From Fulvivirga sediminis (lineage in GTDB: Bacteria; Bacteroidota; Bacteroidia; Cytophagales; Cyclobacteriaceae): 64,000 nucleotides of DNA. Position numbers and translations under genes: made by a program. The stretch spans positions 1 to 64,000 of the forward strand of contig NZ_JAESIY010000002.1 in NCBI RefSeq assembly GCF_016757215.1, given 5' to 3'. Below are positions 39,056 to 48,508 of the stretch, in pieces; the stretch's first letter is position 1; each line of letters begins with the position of its first letter. The notes beneath the pieces are model-generated. The model ran no database searches and was not told where the DNA came from. It worked only from the letters and a program-made list of their open reading frames with translations.

Positions 39056-40525
39056 TTATTTTAGCCACCAGGGTATCTCGTGAATATCATCGTTACTCTG
39101 CCCAAACTGCTTAGCTATGGCTGCAGAAACCTGCGCTGCATTGTAATTATATTCAGACTGTGGGTACATCCATCGGTAAGGAATAGAAACTCCTGAAGGT
39201 CTCCTGAAATTAGGTGTACCAGTCCTTAAATGCTCATAGTAAGCTGACCAGCCTATCTGCATAAATGACTGTAGGTATTTTTGAGTTATGATAAGCTCTA
39301 GTTGAGCCTCGGTGCCTATAGCCAGGCTAAAATTATTGATATTGTGAGACAAATAATCTACCGCAGCATCTTCACTTACATATTGCGAATAAGCTTCTGC
39401 ATACGTCTCATAAAATTTAAATGAGGCTTTTACTCCGTCTATGTATAATGAAGCGGCATCTGCAGAAATCCAGCCCCTAACCGCTGCTTCTGCTAATATC
39501 AATTGCTGTTCTGCATAACCCAAAATCATATAAGGTTCATTTTCAGGATCTTGATAATAGCGTGCATTCACTCTTGAAACCCTACCCTCTGCAGCCTTTA
39601 GGTTGACATCATTATATTGGTCAGCAGGATCTCCGCCTTCATAAGCAGTAAAATCATCTATATCCTTCCCTGCTTCCTTGGCCTTCTTTGTTTGAGTAGC
39701 GTAGATAAATAACCTAGGGTCTTCACGGTCTTGTAGTCTTTTAATAAAAGTAGAATCCATATACATGCCTGAGCTAAAACTACTACTGTTAAAGTTTGGA
39801 TACCTGTTATCTTGCTGATTCAGAAATTTTAACATGCCACTTTCATCCATGCTTTCCATTAATGGCTCATTAGCATAAACTGAAGCAAACTCTGTAGCCA
39901 TATTAGTCCCATTCTTCTTAGATAGGGTAAGCATCACTTTTAAGCGAAAAGCGTTAATCAACTTTCTCCATAAGGTTACGCTTCCATCATAAATTATATC
40001 TCCGGCTATGATTGTATTACTCTTTTTTAAAATATCACTGCCCTCTGCGAGCTCAGCCAATATCCCCTGAAAAACTTCTTGCTGACTTGTATACGCAGGT
40101 TGATAGTTTTCTTTTACTTCTCCAGAGAGCGCATCAGTGTATGGTATATCTCCAAATTGTAAGGTAAGATTATAGAAATAATAGGCTCTAAAAAATTTAC
40201 CCAATGCTACATAGGTTTGGTCTTCTATACGCTCCGCTTCTTCCATCATTTTAGTGACATTACGCAGCGTAGAAAAATCATCAAAATCACCACGATTCCA
40301 TTTATAATACTGATAAGCATTTTCACCATCAGTCTGTACCAGCATTTTGATCGCATAAAGTGGATCTGTACCTATAAATTCCTGTGGCGCAGTCCATTCT
40401 ACATTGGTAAGCAAGAGCTGAGGGTGCGATTCTGTAGGCGAGTTAGGATTTACATTCATCTCTTCCAGATCCCGGCAAGAGGTCATTCCTAAGGCAATTG
40501 CAAATATTATTAATAGCTTTTTCAT
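39056..40525 (-). CDS. SusD/RagB-type outer-membrane lipoprotein
   Basis: 489 residues from the ATG at 40525, which opens the lipoprotein signal MKKLLIIFAIALGMTSC; the longer frame upstream overlaps susC and is not signal-like. After the Cys comes RDLEEMNVNPNSPTE, typical of the SusD-like_2 family, with helical TPR-like core segments such as ALGKFFRAYYFYNLTLQFGD. It captures ligand at the cell surface for the adjacent SusC-like transporter. It lies downstream of susC with a gap of about 25 bases. Confidence 0.93.
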   Translation of the reverse strand: MKKLLIIFAIALGMTSCRDLEEMNVNPNSPTESHPQLLLTNVEWTAPQEFIGTDPLYAIKMLVQTDGENAYQYYKWNRGDFDDFSTLRNVTKMMEEAERIEDQTYVALGKFFRAYYFYNLTLQFGDIPYTDALSGEVKENYQPAYTSQQEVFQGILAELAEGSDILKKSNTIIAGDIIYDGSVTLWRKLINAFRLKVMLTLSKKNGTNMATEFASVYANEPLMESMDESGMLKFLNQQDNRYPNFNSSSFSSGMYMDSTFIKRLQDREDPRLFIYATQTKKAKEAGKDIDDFTAYEGGDPADQYNDVNLKAAEGRVSRVNARYYQDPENEPYMILGYAEQQLILAEAAVRGWISADAASLYIDGVKASFKFYETYAEAYSQYVSEDAAVDYLSHNINNFSLAIGTEAQLELIITQKYLQSFMQIGWSAYYEHLRTGTPNFRRPSGVSIPYRWMYPQSEYNYNAAQVSAAIAKQFGQSNDDIHEIPWWLK

Positions 40526-40550
40526 CTTTCTATACTTTGATGGGTGATTC

Positions 40551-43500
40551 TTAAAATATGGCTTGCAGTGTAAATCCCACATACCTGGAAGAAGGATCCT
40601 GAAGGTCTTTGTCATCACCATAATCGGGATCTAGGTACGGCATTTTCTTCCAAATGGCCAGATTATACCCATATAATGACAGGTTGAGGTGATTCAATTT
40701 ATCCGATTCTATAATATTCATCAAATCGTAGCTTACGGACACCCTCCTGAGCTTGAAATACGATCTATCAAAAGTATTAGCAAAAAACTCATTTTCATCT
40801 TCTGTAACCTTGGCCTGATAAGGATAAACCTGGCTCCAGGTTTGCCAGCTTACAGCGGTGGTGTTTTTCGAATAAGAGCGGGTATCAGAAATAACATTAC
40901 CATTCACATCTCTGGTAAGCTCACCATCTGTAACATTAACGCCCTGAGGCACATAAATGGGCTTACCTGCAGCGTACTCCTCGTCTCTGTATTTGGTGGA
41001 GTTAGGATGCTTACCTCCCCACCACATTTTTTCTGCAGTAATCGAGTTTATAATACCACCCCAGGCACCATCTACATCTATGTTCACAGTAAAATCCTTT
41101 ATCTTAAACACATTCTGAAGGCCTAATCTCCATGAAGGATCTAAATGACCTAAATTCTGCTTATAAGAATCTTTAGTAGGCAAGCCAGTGTTAGCATCAA
41201 TAATCACCTGACCGTCAGCACTTTTTTGCCAAACAGTGGCATAGTAGCTATCTGCTCTATCTCCCTCTCTAAGATCTTCAAAGCGGTCGCTGGCTCCATA
41301 GATATCTGTTATTTTCTTCACTGACCGAGACCAGTTAAGCCCTATGTTCCAGTTGAAATCGCTCTTTCTAATAGCATTGTAATTTAACATTACTTCCACA
41401 CCGTTAGTAGTATACTCGTTACCGTTCACCTTACGTGTAGAGAAGCCTGAAGCATCAGATATATTAAGGTCAATAATCTGATTTTCATCTAGAATTCTGT
41501 AATAAGTAGCCTCTAATGATAGTTTTCTCTCTACTAAAGAGGTGTTAAATCCTATTTCTGTAGTAGTAGATCTTGCCGGCATTATCTCTGAATTAATAAG
41601 ACCTGAAGGATATTTAACTGATGGAGTTGATCCATAAGTTATGCCTTGTTGATAGGTAGCATAGATCTCATAAGGATTTAAGTCACTGGAAACTCTGGAC
41701 CATGAACCGTACACTTTAAAATAATCTATAACGGAAGGAAAATTGATAAATTCTGATAACACTCCGCTTAGAGAGGCCGAAGGGTAGAAATAAGAATTAT
41801 TAGCAACGGGTAATGTAGAAGACCAGTCATTTCTAGCAGAGAAATTTAGAAAAATAGAATTCATAAAGTCGAACTCTACAGTACCGTACACACTTTTAAT
41901 AGCCTTTTCTTTCAGGTTATTAGTAGCCTTCACATTACCTTGCGTATTGCTCAGATTATAAATTTCTGGAACTATAAGACCATCAGTAGAAGAATATTCT
42001 TGCTGATATTTTCTATAAAAATCGGATGCCCCTGCATTAACAGTAAAACCTAATTGACTATTGATATCTTTAGAATAAGAGGCTAAAATGTCCGTATCAA
42101 AATTAAGCTGACCAGTATTCCATGTTTTGTAGTCTCCATTACGAGAGTCATCATAATTCATATAGGACTTTGGCGTCTCCCTGTCTTCAAAAGTACCTTG
42201 CTGGCGAGCAGAAACCCTTCCTTGAAGATAAAAGTCCTTAGTAATCTCATACCTAAGTTTCAATTTCCCATCGACAATGTTCTTGTTAAATTCCTGATTA
42301 AGTTCATTAGAGGCAAAATACACATTATTATACCAGGCATAGTTATAATTTGCCTGACGGTAGCCCTCTAACCCAGGCACATACATATGATCTTTAAGGT
42401 CTTGGCCATTCACATCATCTCCCATCCAAATAAGTATGGTATACATATGATTACTCGGCCCATAGCCATAGCGTGGGTAATTTGGCGAGTATACCTTGTT
42501 ATAACTCACTGCAGCATCTAAGGTCAGATTATCGGCCAGATCAAAAGAAGAATTAAAAGTAAGTCCACCCGTATGCATAGAGGTATTAGGCACCCGGCCT
42601 TTCTGATAAGAATAGTTACCAGAAAAGTAAAATCGGGATTTATCTCCCTGATAAGCCACAGAAAAGTCATTTTTTGTAACTACTCCTGTTCCTAAAAAGT
42701 CTTTTAAATTATCATGTTGCACCCAGTCCGTAGGCACTCTTTCGTACCTTGATTTATCGTCATACACGGTACCAGCCACATTACCATACCACTGTATAAT
42801 CTCACCCGTTTCTTTGTCTCTTATAGGACTGTTCCACTGAGGAACTTTAACGCCAGGCTCAAATTTAGGTCCCCAGATCATATCACCATCAGAAATACCT
42901 CCATCTGCCCCATCCCAGAATTCATATTTACCATTAGAACCATTTCCATATTCTGACTGTGTTTCAGGATATACCGTAAAACCAGCCGTAACCATATTAC
43001 TGGTAGAAGCGGTAACGGTTAGACCTTGTTTTGAAGCATTTTTGCGAGTGATAAGAATAGCTCCATTCTGACCTCTGGAACCATAAAGCGCTGAGGCCGC
43101 TCCTCCTTTTAATACATTTATACTTTCAATATCTTCTGGTGAAATATCATAAAGATCAGTTTCTACCGGCACGCCATCTAATACAATAAGTGGCTCTTTG
43201 CCTCTTAAGCTAAAAGATGGTGACTGAAAAATTCCTGTAGGGTTATTTACCGTAAGCCCTGCCACTCTGCCCGATAGCGCATTACCTAAATTCATGGTGC
43301 TAGCCTCTTCTATAACTTCTGCATTCACCTCCTGGGTGGCATAACCCAGCTTTTTCTTTTGCTGCTTGATACCTATGGCCGTTACCACCACCTCATCAAG
43401 GCTAGTTTGCTCTTCTTGCAGCGTTACATCTACCTTACTGCGGGCAGACACTTCCACCTCTTGCTTTTGATAGCCAATAAAACTAAAAATTAAAGTAGCA

Positions 43501-43697
43501 TCAGCCGAGGCTTCTAGCTGATAATCACCAGTAGAAGAGGAAACCGTACCTAAGTTGGTGCCTTTTACAATAATATTCACACCCGGCAAGGCGGTACCAG
43601 AAGCATCAGTAACCCTCCCCCTAATTATGTCTTGCGCAATTGCCCCTCCTGCGTAACATAACATCAAAATTAAAATAAACATTAAAGTTCTTCTCAT
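40551..43697 (-). CDS. SusC/RagA-type TonB-dependent outer-membrane transporter
   Basis: 1048 residues. A signal peptide (about 1-21) is followed by a carboxypeptidase-regulatory-like domain (IIRGRVTDASGTALPGVNII, about 24-105), a plug domain with NALSGRVAGLTV and LKGGAASALYGSRGQNGAIL (about 135-215), and a long beta-barrel ending in LQAIF with a terminal Phe. It imports oligomeric or bulky nutrients using TonB energy. The downstream susD and phospholipase C genes suggest a phospholipid-derived substrate, an inference from context only. Confidence 0.95.
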   Translation of the reverse strand: MRRTLMFILILMLCYAGGAIAQDIIRGRVTDASGTALPGVNIIVKGTNLGTVSSSTGDYQLEASADATLIFSFIGYQKQEVEVSARSKVDVTLQEEQTSLDEVVVTAIGIKQQKKKLGYATQEVNAEVIEEASTMNLGNALSGRVAGLTVNNPTGIFQSPSFSLRGKEPLIVLDGVPVETDLYDISPEDIESINVLKGGAASALYGSRGQNGAILITRKNASKQGLTVTASTSNMVTAGFTVYPETQSEYGNGSNGKYEFWDGADGGISDGDMIWGPKFEPGVKVPQWNSPIRDKETGEIIQWYGNVAGTVYDDKSRYERVPTDWVQHDNLKDFLGTGVVTKNDFSVAYQGDKSRFYFSGNYSYQKGRVPNTSMHTGGLTFNSSFDLADNLTLDAAVSYNKVYSPNYPRYGYGPSNHMYTILIWMGDDVNGQDLKDHMYVPGLEGYRQANYNYAWYNNVYFASNELNQEFNKNIVDGKLKLRYEITKDFYLQGRVSARQQGTFEDRETPKSYMNYDDSRNGDYKTWNTGQLNFDTDILASYSKDINSQLGFTVNAGASDFYRKYQQEYSSTDGLIVPEIYNLSNTQGNVKATNNLKEKAIKSVYGTVEFDFMNSIFLNFSARNDWSSTLPVANNSYFYPSASLSGVLSEFINFPSVIDYFKVYGSWSRVSSDLNPYEIYATYQQGITYGSTPSVKYPSGLINSEIMPARSTTTEIGFNTSLVERKLSLEATYYRILDENQIIDLNISDASGFSTRKVNGNEYTTNGVEVMLNYNAIRKSDFNWNIGLNWSRSVKKITDIYGASDRFEDLREGDRADSYYATVWQKSADGQVIIDANTGLPTKDSYKQNLGHLDPSWRLGLQNVFKIKDFTVNIDVDGAWGGIINSITAEKMWWGGKHPNSTKYRDEEYAAGKPIYVPQGVNVTDGELTRDVNGNVISDTRSYSKNTTAVSWQTWSQVYPYQAKVTEDENEFFANTFDRSYFKLRRVSVSYDLMNIIESDKLNHLNLSLYGYNLAIWKKMPYLDPDYGDDKDLQDPSSRYVGFTLQAIF

Positions 43698-43764
43698 AGT
43701 AAGTCAGATTGATAGTTAATAAAGCACTCATAATTAGATACTTATGACATGCTTAATTTTGCCA

Positions 43765-43772
43765 CAAATCTA
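43765..43772 (-). promoter_or_regulatory. Candidate -7 box of susC (TAGATTTG)
   Basis: An exact TAnnTTTG match on the minus strand, about 67 bases upstream of the SusC-type gene start. No convincing -33 element. Confidence 0.4.
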
Positions 43773-44187
43773 TCGACTTAGCAAACTGGTAATCGAGAAT
43801 ACTGATTATGTGTTTTTTAACATTACGGATAGCACTTAACAGAAACAGAACAGCCTTGTGCTGGAGCTGACATTTTAAGAGTTAACAGGAAATTGATGGC
43901 AGCTATATGAAATTATAAAAGTAAAATTTAACAAATTCAATTATTGGAGGCATTTTTTAGAAAATGAAAAGAATGCTCATCTTGAAATTTGTTTCAGGAT
44001 GAATTGATGATTAAAACAAAATTAAACTTTAGTTATCGAATTAAACCCTAGAAACCCATAAAGTATCTTCTTTAAGAAGGTATTAGCCAAAAGGCTTCAT
44101 GGTTTGTTTATGTTGATTTAAAATGAGATAGTAGTTATACCAGATCGAACATTTTAATATAAAAGGATGGCTTAACTAAATTACTAT

Positions 44188-44610
44188 AAAGCTAATTACC
44201 TTTCTAATATTACACCTCAAAAATCTTATTTAAACCAAGGAGCCTGGCTGGCACTTGAAGAAAAAGTAAGAAATATGGTAAATAAATACAAGGTGGTTTA
44301 TGTTATGACTGGTCCGTTGTATGAGAGAGATGCCACCACTTCCTTTCGCTGATAAACCCCATAAAGTGCCTAGTGGATACTAGAAAATAATTCTTATGGA
44401 AATGGAAAATGGACATATTGAACCCCTTGTTTTTATTTTCGACCAGGATACTCCAAGGGGTTCTGCTCTGCAAAACCATCTTTGCACCATTGATGACGTT
44501 GAACTAAGGTCTCACCTTGACTTTTGTGGGAGCTAAGCGATTACAAGGTAAAAGCCATAGAAGCTAACAAAAATGAAGACTGTTTTGAGATCAATATTAA
44601 ACAATTATAA
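44188..44610 (+). pseudogene. Decayed DNA/RNA non-specific endonuclease
   Basis: The frame beginning NYLSNITPQKSYLNQGAW continues as LALEEKVRNM and VVYVMTGPLYE, which are segments of the NucA/EndoG-type nuclease family. It meets stops at about 44350. In another frame, KVPSGYWK does not survive cleanly, but MENGHIEPLVFIFDQDTPRG and TIDDVELRSHLDF follow in family order, and a third frame gives WELSDYKVKAIEA up to TAA at 44608. At least two frameshifts and several stops, plus a missing N-terminal catalytic part (DRGH), make it a pseudogene. Confidence 0.8.
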
Positions 44611-44840
44611 AGAGATGATTGTGTTAAGGGCTTAGCGTTTTGTGAGATTTTTAAATCAAATTGCAAAAAGCTGAATCAGCTTATTCAAAGAGCTGAGGTA
44701 ATCATGACTCCATGCTTGGCATGGAGGCAACGGAGGATGCAAAACCAGACGGCTTATCCATAAAAAAAGCCTCGCATTGCGCAATGACTTATATTATTTA
44801 TATTCCTCTATAATAATTACATAAAAAATACAATCCATTA

Positions 44841-45293
44841 TTATTCACTTTTTGAATCTTTAAAAAGAAAAAGATTACCATCAAGCTTGTTTTTTAAAAC
44901 AAGCCATTCTGGATAGTGATATCTATACAAAGATGAATCCTCCCTATAAAAATTCCTTTGCGAAAGCTCGCCTCGCATTCTACTTATTGATACTTTGGAT
45001 GTCATAGATTTAGTGAAATAAGCTATTTTAATACCTTCGTGGCTATCAATTTTATTAGGCAATTCATAATTACTTAATAGATTTGGAGTCATATGTATCT
45101 TATATATATCATATTCATTATACCCTGAGTCAATATCTACTCTTAACAAGAATTCTTTGCCCTTAAAACCTTGTGAATTGAACATGTTAATATAATTGTA
45201 AACGATCTCATCTAAGGCCTTGGTATTAACACTATCATCATAAGTATTTGTGCATGAAAAAGATAATGTAATAAGTATAAATAAAATTTTCAT
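44841..45293 (-). CDS. Small lipoprotein, candidate immunity protein
   Basis: 150 residues from the ATG at 45293, which opens a lipoprotein signal (MKILFILITLSFSC); the longer frame overlaps the upstream gene. The mature part is charged with no recognised domain. Its start is four bases after the stop of the Rhs/JAB-like toxin fragment, the place where polymorphic toxins carry their immunity gene, so an immunity role is inferred. A lipoprotein anchor would put it outside the cytoplasm. Confidence 0.65.
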   Translation of the reverse strand: MKILFILITLSFSCTNTYDDSVNTKALDEIVYNYINMFNSQGFKGKEFLLRVDIDSGYNEYDIYKIHMTPNLLSNYELPNKIDSHEGIKIAYFTKSMTSKVSISRMRGELSQRNFYREDSSLYRYHYPEWLVLKNKLDGNLFLFKDSKSE

Positions 45294-45297
45294 GAAT

Positions 45298-46338
45298 TTA
45301 ATATTCGACCCATCCATTATTTCTAGAATTAATAAAATGCTTAAATTCTTTACTTACGCCAGTATTTCTGATTTCAATATCATTATCATTTGCTATACCA
45401 TATCCTTTACGAGTACTAGGATGCGTATGTACGTTACCAATTTTCTTACCTAAATCAGGTACATAATAACTATCTAAATCAAGGTACTCCTTTGACTTAG
45501 CAAAATCATTCTCATGACATTTTTCAATATATAATCCTTGGCCATCTTTACTTTCATAGCCCCAGGCATTCAACTCTATTTCAGTCTTAAATGAAATGAA
45601 CTCCATTACAGCTAAACCTTCCTGCAAATATCCCTCTTTAAATATCAAACCTTCATACTGAGCATCTCCAGCATCAAATACCGTTCCGTCGTCCATTCTC
45701 TCTGTAGTAATTTCTTTAATATTACTCGAGCCTTTTGTGAAAGTTTTTGAACCGCCATCTTTTATGAATTCTCCATTTTCATACGTTCCCGTATAAATAA
45801 CATCATCACCCTCGGTTTCCCTTATAAAAGTTAGACTGCCTGTTTCCGTATCTAAACCGTACTCATCTAACATACCGGTAGGATCAATCCTAATCAAAGG
45901 ATTATTTTGAACATAATTGTAAGGAGTTAACCAGTCTCTTTTATCTGCTATAGGATCAATAACACCCCAACGGCCAATATCTGACATATACATCCTGGCA
46001 CCGTAATCATCCCAGCCTAAATCAAGATCAGTTATACGTTCTTTTCCATTATAAAGATATTTATTAGGCTGCGCACTGGTCCTCTGATAAGAGTTAAAAG
46101 CCAAGCCAAAGGGATAATAATCATCTACCTGAATTATAGGAGATTCTTCTAATGTCAGCTGCATATCATCAAAGTAGGCTTCTGTAAGATTGGCTCCTTC
46201 GTTATTAAGATATACCATTATGTAGCCATTGGCAGGAACTGTGAAGTCATGTACCTTCATTTTATCAAAATTATCATTCTTTTCCGGCCTACTAGCCGCT
46301 GAGCCCCGAGCTAATGTGATCTTAAGCAAAGGTAACAT
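45298..46338 (-). CDS. 5'-truncated Rhs C-terminal region with JAB-like toxin domain
   Basis: 346 residues, lacking a signal peptide and the long repeat region of a complete Rhs protein. It starts abruptly, then shows the Bacteroidota pre-core segment YFDDMQLTLEESP and DDYYPFGLAFNS, and the Rhs core YLYNGKER ... WDDYGARMYMSDIGRWGVID ... YNYVQNNPLIRIDPTG. After the core (about residue 155) is a variable tip ending in IGNVHTHPSTRKGYGIANDNDI, resembling the HxHP...D metal site of JAB-like toxins. A stop lies just upstream of the ATG in frame. It may be an orphan toxin tip or a dead fragment. Confidence 0.75.
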   Translation of the reverse strand: MLPLLKITLARGSAASRPEKNDNFDKMKVHDFTVPANGYIMVYLNNEGANLTEAYFDDMQLTLEESPIIQVDDYYPFGLAFNSYQRTSAQPNKYLYNGKERITDLDLGWDDYGARMYMSDIGRWGVIDPIADKRDWLTPYNYVQNNPLIRIDPTGMLDEYGLDTETGSLTFIRETEGDDVIYTGTYENGEFIKDGGSKTFTKGSSNIKEITTERMDDGTVFDAGDAQYEGLIFKEGYLQEGLAVMEFISFKTEIELNAWGYESKDGQGLYIEKCHENDFAKSKEYLDLDSYYVPDLGKKIGNVHTHPSTRKGYGIANDNDIEIRNTGVSKEFKHFINSRNNGWVEY

Positions 46339-46669
46339 CCAAATCTTTCAGCATAATATAATTATGGCCGAGCTGACAGCAGCATCCACTCCTGTACATA
46401 GAAGTCTAAGCTATTTATAAAATAGCACATTCATTATTAATGTAAAAAAATCAAATTAAACATAAAAAATATATAAGATAACTTGTAGATGATATGATTA
46501 AATAAAATAGTTTATTATTAGACAATATAAAGATTCTGAAACAAGTAAAAAGAAGTTAATCAACTGTAAATCAAATATTAAAGGTTACATATCATTAACC
46601 CTATTGATTTAAACATGAAGCTTCATTTAGTATACATTAATTTTTTAAATTTTATTAAAGCATTTCAGA
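46339..46669. other. AT-rich divergent intergenic region
   Basis: A very AT-rich gap between the truncated Rhs gene and the cadherin-like lipoprotein. It contains a perfect hairpin GCTATTT (46410-46416) and AAATAGC (46420-46426). No gene and no continuation of the Rhs frame recognised. Confidence 0.5.
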
Positions 46670-47632
46670 ATGAAAAAATCATTGAAATTTGGGGTTCTTT
46701 TGGTTATATATATTGCTCTTTTTTCATGTAAGGACGATGATGAAGTTGTTACAACTATTACTGCTTCGGACTACACTACTTCCATAGATGAAAACTCAGA
46801 TACAGGAACATCAATAGGTACGGTACCTGCAAGCACAAATACAGGTGAAATAATTTTTAGCATAGATTCCCAGACACCTGCTGGTGCAATGCAAATAAAT
46901 GCCGTGACCGGAGAACTCACAATTGCCGAGGCCTCTATTTTTAATTACGAATTAAATCAAGATATTAAGGCCATTGTAAGGATTAGCGTAGGAGAAATTT
47001 TTGAGTTATCAAACGTTACTATCAATCTGAACGACAAAGATGATATTCTACATATTTTATCTACTTCAATTGACTCTTATAATAAAGCTTCAGCCGGAGA
47101 CTGGATTGAAGTAACAAAAGAAGAATATGATGCCCTAGAAAGCCAGATGTACAAAGTCTCTACTGCGGGCCTAAACGACACCACCTTCATATCTGATACT
47201 AATTTACTCAATTCTGGTGCAAAGGATTTTACACTATGCACGAGATCAAATGAAGATGACCTGAACGAAAGCATAGACATAAAGTCGAATGAATATATTT
47301 TTGCTTTTAAGTATGTAAGTATGACTGAAGTAGAGAGAAATTCTGATGAAGTTAAAATTTCAAAGGATGGAGATCCTTTAGTGCTAACATCTATAGGCCT
47401 ACTTCCTACTCATTCAGGTATAGGTGTTCACTACTTCGTGCTAAAAGGAGCTTCCATAGCTAATAGTATGCCAGGTTATTTGGCGTTTTATTCATCAAAT
47501 TCTACGGGTCACTCAGAGATAAAAGATTATTACCTAATGGCAACGAGTGGTAATGTCAATAAATTCTCTAATTATGTTGAAAATATTATTTATCAATATC
47601 AGGGATTAAAAACCTCTGTTAAACAGTGGTAA
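46670..47632 (+). CDS. Lipoprotein with cadherin-like N-terminal domain
   Basis: 320 residues. The lipoprotein signal ends VIYIALFSC, followed by an acidic KDDDE linker. A cadherin-like domain (about 33-125: SIDENSDTGTSIGTV ... NAVTGELTIAEASIFNYELN) resembles that of the propeller lipoprotein at 15796. The remaining part (about 130-320) is unrelated to the propeller and not recognised. Probably exposed on the outer membrane. A strong terminator follows. Confidence 0.75.
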   Translation: MKKSLKFGVLLVIYIALFSCKDDDEVVTTITASDYTTSIDENSDTGTSIGTVPASTNTGEIIFSIDSQTPAGAMQINAVTGELTIAEASIFNYELNQDIKAIVRISVGEIFELSNVTINLNDKDDILHILSTSIDSYNKASAGDWIEVTKEEYDALESQMYKVSTAGLNDTTFISDTNLLNSGAKDFTLCTRSNEDDLNESIDIKSNEYIFAFKYVSMTEVERNSDEVKISKDGDPLVLTSIGLLPTHSGIGVHYFVLKGASIANSMPGYLAFYSSNSTGHSEIKDYYLMATSGNVNKFSNYVENIIYQYQGLKTSVKQW

Positions 47633-47650
47633 TTATAAATACTTATTAGT

Positions 47651-47687
47651 AATAAAAGGCCTTTTATTTCCAAAAGGCCTTTTATTT
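47651..47687 (+). terminator. Rho-independent terminator
   Basis: AATAAAAGGCC (47651-47661) and GGCCTTTTATT (47676-47686) are perfect complements with a 14-base loop. It lies 18 bases after the lipoprotein stop codon and may work in both directions. Confidence 0.85.
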
Positions 47688-47745
47688 GAAATATCAATTA
47701 CAGAATAAACACATCAGATTAAGTCATCACGCTCAAGAAATCTCA

Positions 47746-48186
47746 TCATAGCCCCTCCGAAGCCACAATATACCGAAAACCAGGCATTATCTCTATGATT
47801 TCTGCTGTACGATAAAGATCAACACTCACGCCTAGCATAGCATGTTGTGCTACCTTTTTTCTACTTTGGTTTTCAGGATCAGTCCACAATACGTTTTTAT
47901 CTTCATAGACAGGGCGCCATGAAGCTACAAAGGCGAATATTAAATTATGCAGGATCAGTAAAATGAAAGCAATAGTTAGTACTATTCTCTTGGTTTTACT
48001 ACTCCTATAAATATTGCCGGCTGATAAAATCAATAATAAAAAAGTGCCGCATAACACCACTACTGTAAATAGATCACGAATGACTCTATTTGTGACCTCA
48101 ATAGGCACCCAATCACATACCCAGAAGCTTAAGGAACCAACAATCACGAAGAAAAAAATGAACTTTTGTATTTTGTAGGATCTCAT
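47746..48186 (-). CDS. Hypothetical membrane protein, three helices plus soluble tail
   Basis: 146 residues with hydrophobic segments at about 8-27, 36-57 and 66-88, then a soluble tail of about 58 residues (RPVYEDKNVLWTDPENQ onward). No family recognised. It is transcribed alone, convergent with the cadherin-like lipoprotein gene. Confidence 0.65.
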   Translation of the reverse strand: MRSYKIQKFIFFFVIVGSLSFWVCDWVPIEVTNRVIRDLFTVVVLCGTFLLLILSAGNIYRSSKTKRIVLTIAFILLILHNLIFAFVASWRPVYEDKNVLWTDPENQSRKKVAQHAMLGVSVDLYRTAEIIEIMPGFRYIVASEGL

Positions 48187-48277
48187 ACCTTTTATCCATA
48201 CGCAAATAAGGTGTAAAAGGATGTGAGCAAAAAATTAGATTGGAATTAAATATTAATCTATGTGATTGAAAAAAGCC

Positions 48278-48508
48278 TCACCTTCCCTCATCCACCTGAA
48301 TAATGCGCATGGGGCAGTTGGCTGCGGCTTGTAGATTTTCATCCAGTTCTACCATGTGTATATCTGTTTGAAAAATGCCTTTTTTCTCTATGCCCCCCAC
48401 TAGATTGCAGCGACCATCGCGCATGGAAACACGCCAACGGTTGGGGGCTGCTTCTACGCATGCGTTACATCCTATACATTTATTCCGTTGAAAAAGTATA
48501 CGAGGCAT
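48278..48508 (-). CDS. [4Fe-4S] ferredoxin-type small protein
   Basis: 76 residues. Cys11, Cys14 and Cys17 (CIGCNAC) with Cys65 (NCP) can bind one [4Fe-4S] cluster; Cys34 is extra. The second cluster motif of a typical bacterial 2x[4Fe-4S] ferredoxin is absent. It overlaps the end of the U32 gene by one base, so it is translationally coupled and probably donates electrons to, or is needed by, the U32 protein. Confidence 0.85.
   Translation of the reverse strand: MPRILFQRNKCIGCNACVEAAPNRWRVSMRDGRCNLVGGIEKKGIFQTDIHMVELDENLQAAANCPMRIIQVDEGR

Larger units (their letters stand above)
43698..44840. other. Long intergenic region with promoter and pseudogene
   Basis: Holds the susC upstream region (a -7 box at 43765-43772 and three TTAACA words at 43817, 43836 and 43882), the decayed endonuclease at 44188-44610, an 8-bp inverted repeat CTCCATGC/GCATGGAG at 44708-44726, and a palindrome CATTGCGCAATG at 44775-44786 preceded by an A-run (a possible leftward terminator). 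Confidence 0.55.

Noticed and set aside
40689-41126. Open frame of 145 codons opposite susC
   Set aside because: Low-complexity antisense shadow of the outer-membrane barrel.
43817-43887. Pho box upstream of susC
   Set aside because: The three TTAACA words are spaced 19 and 46 bases apart, not the 11-base direct repeat of a PhoB site.
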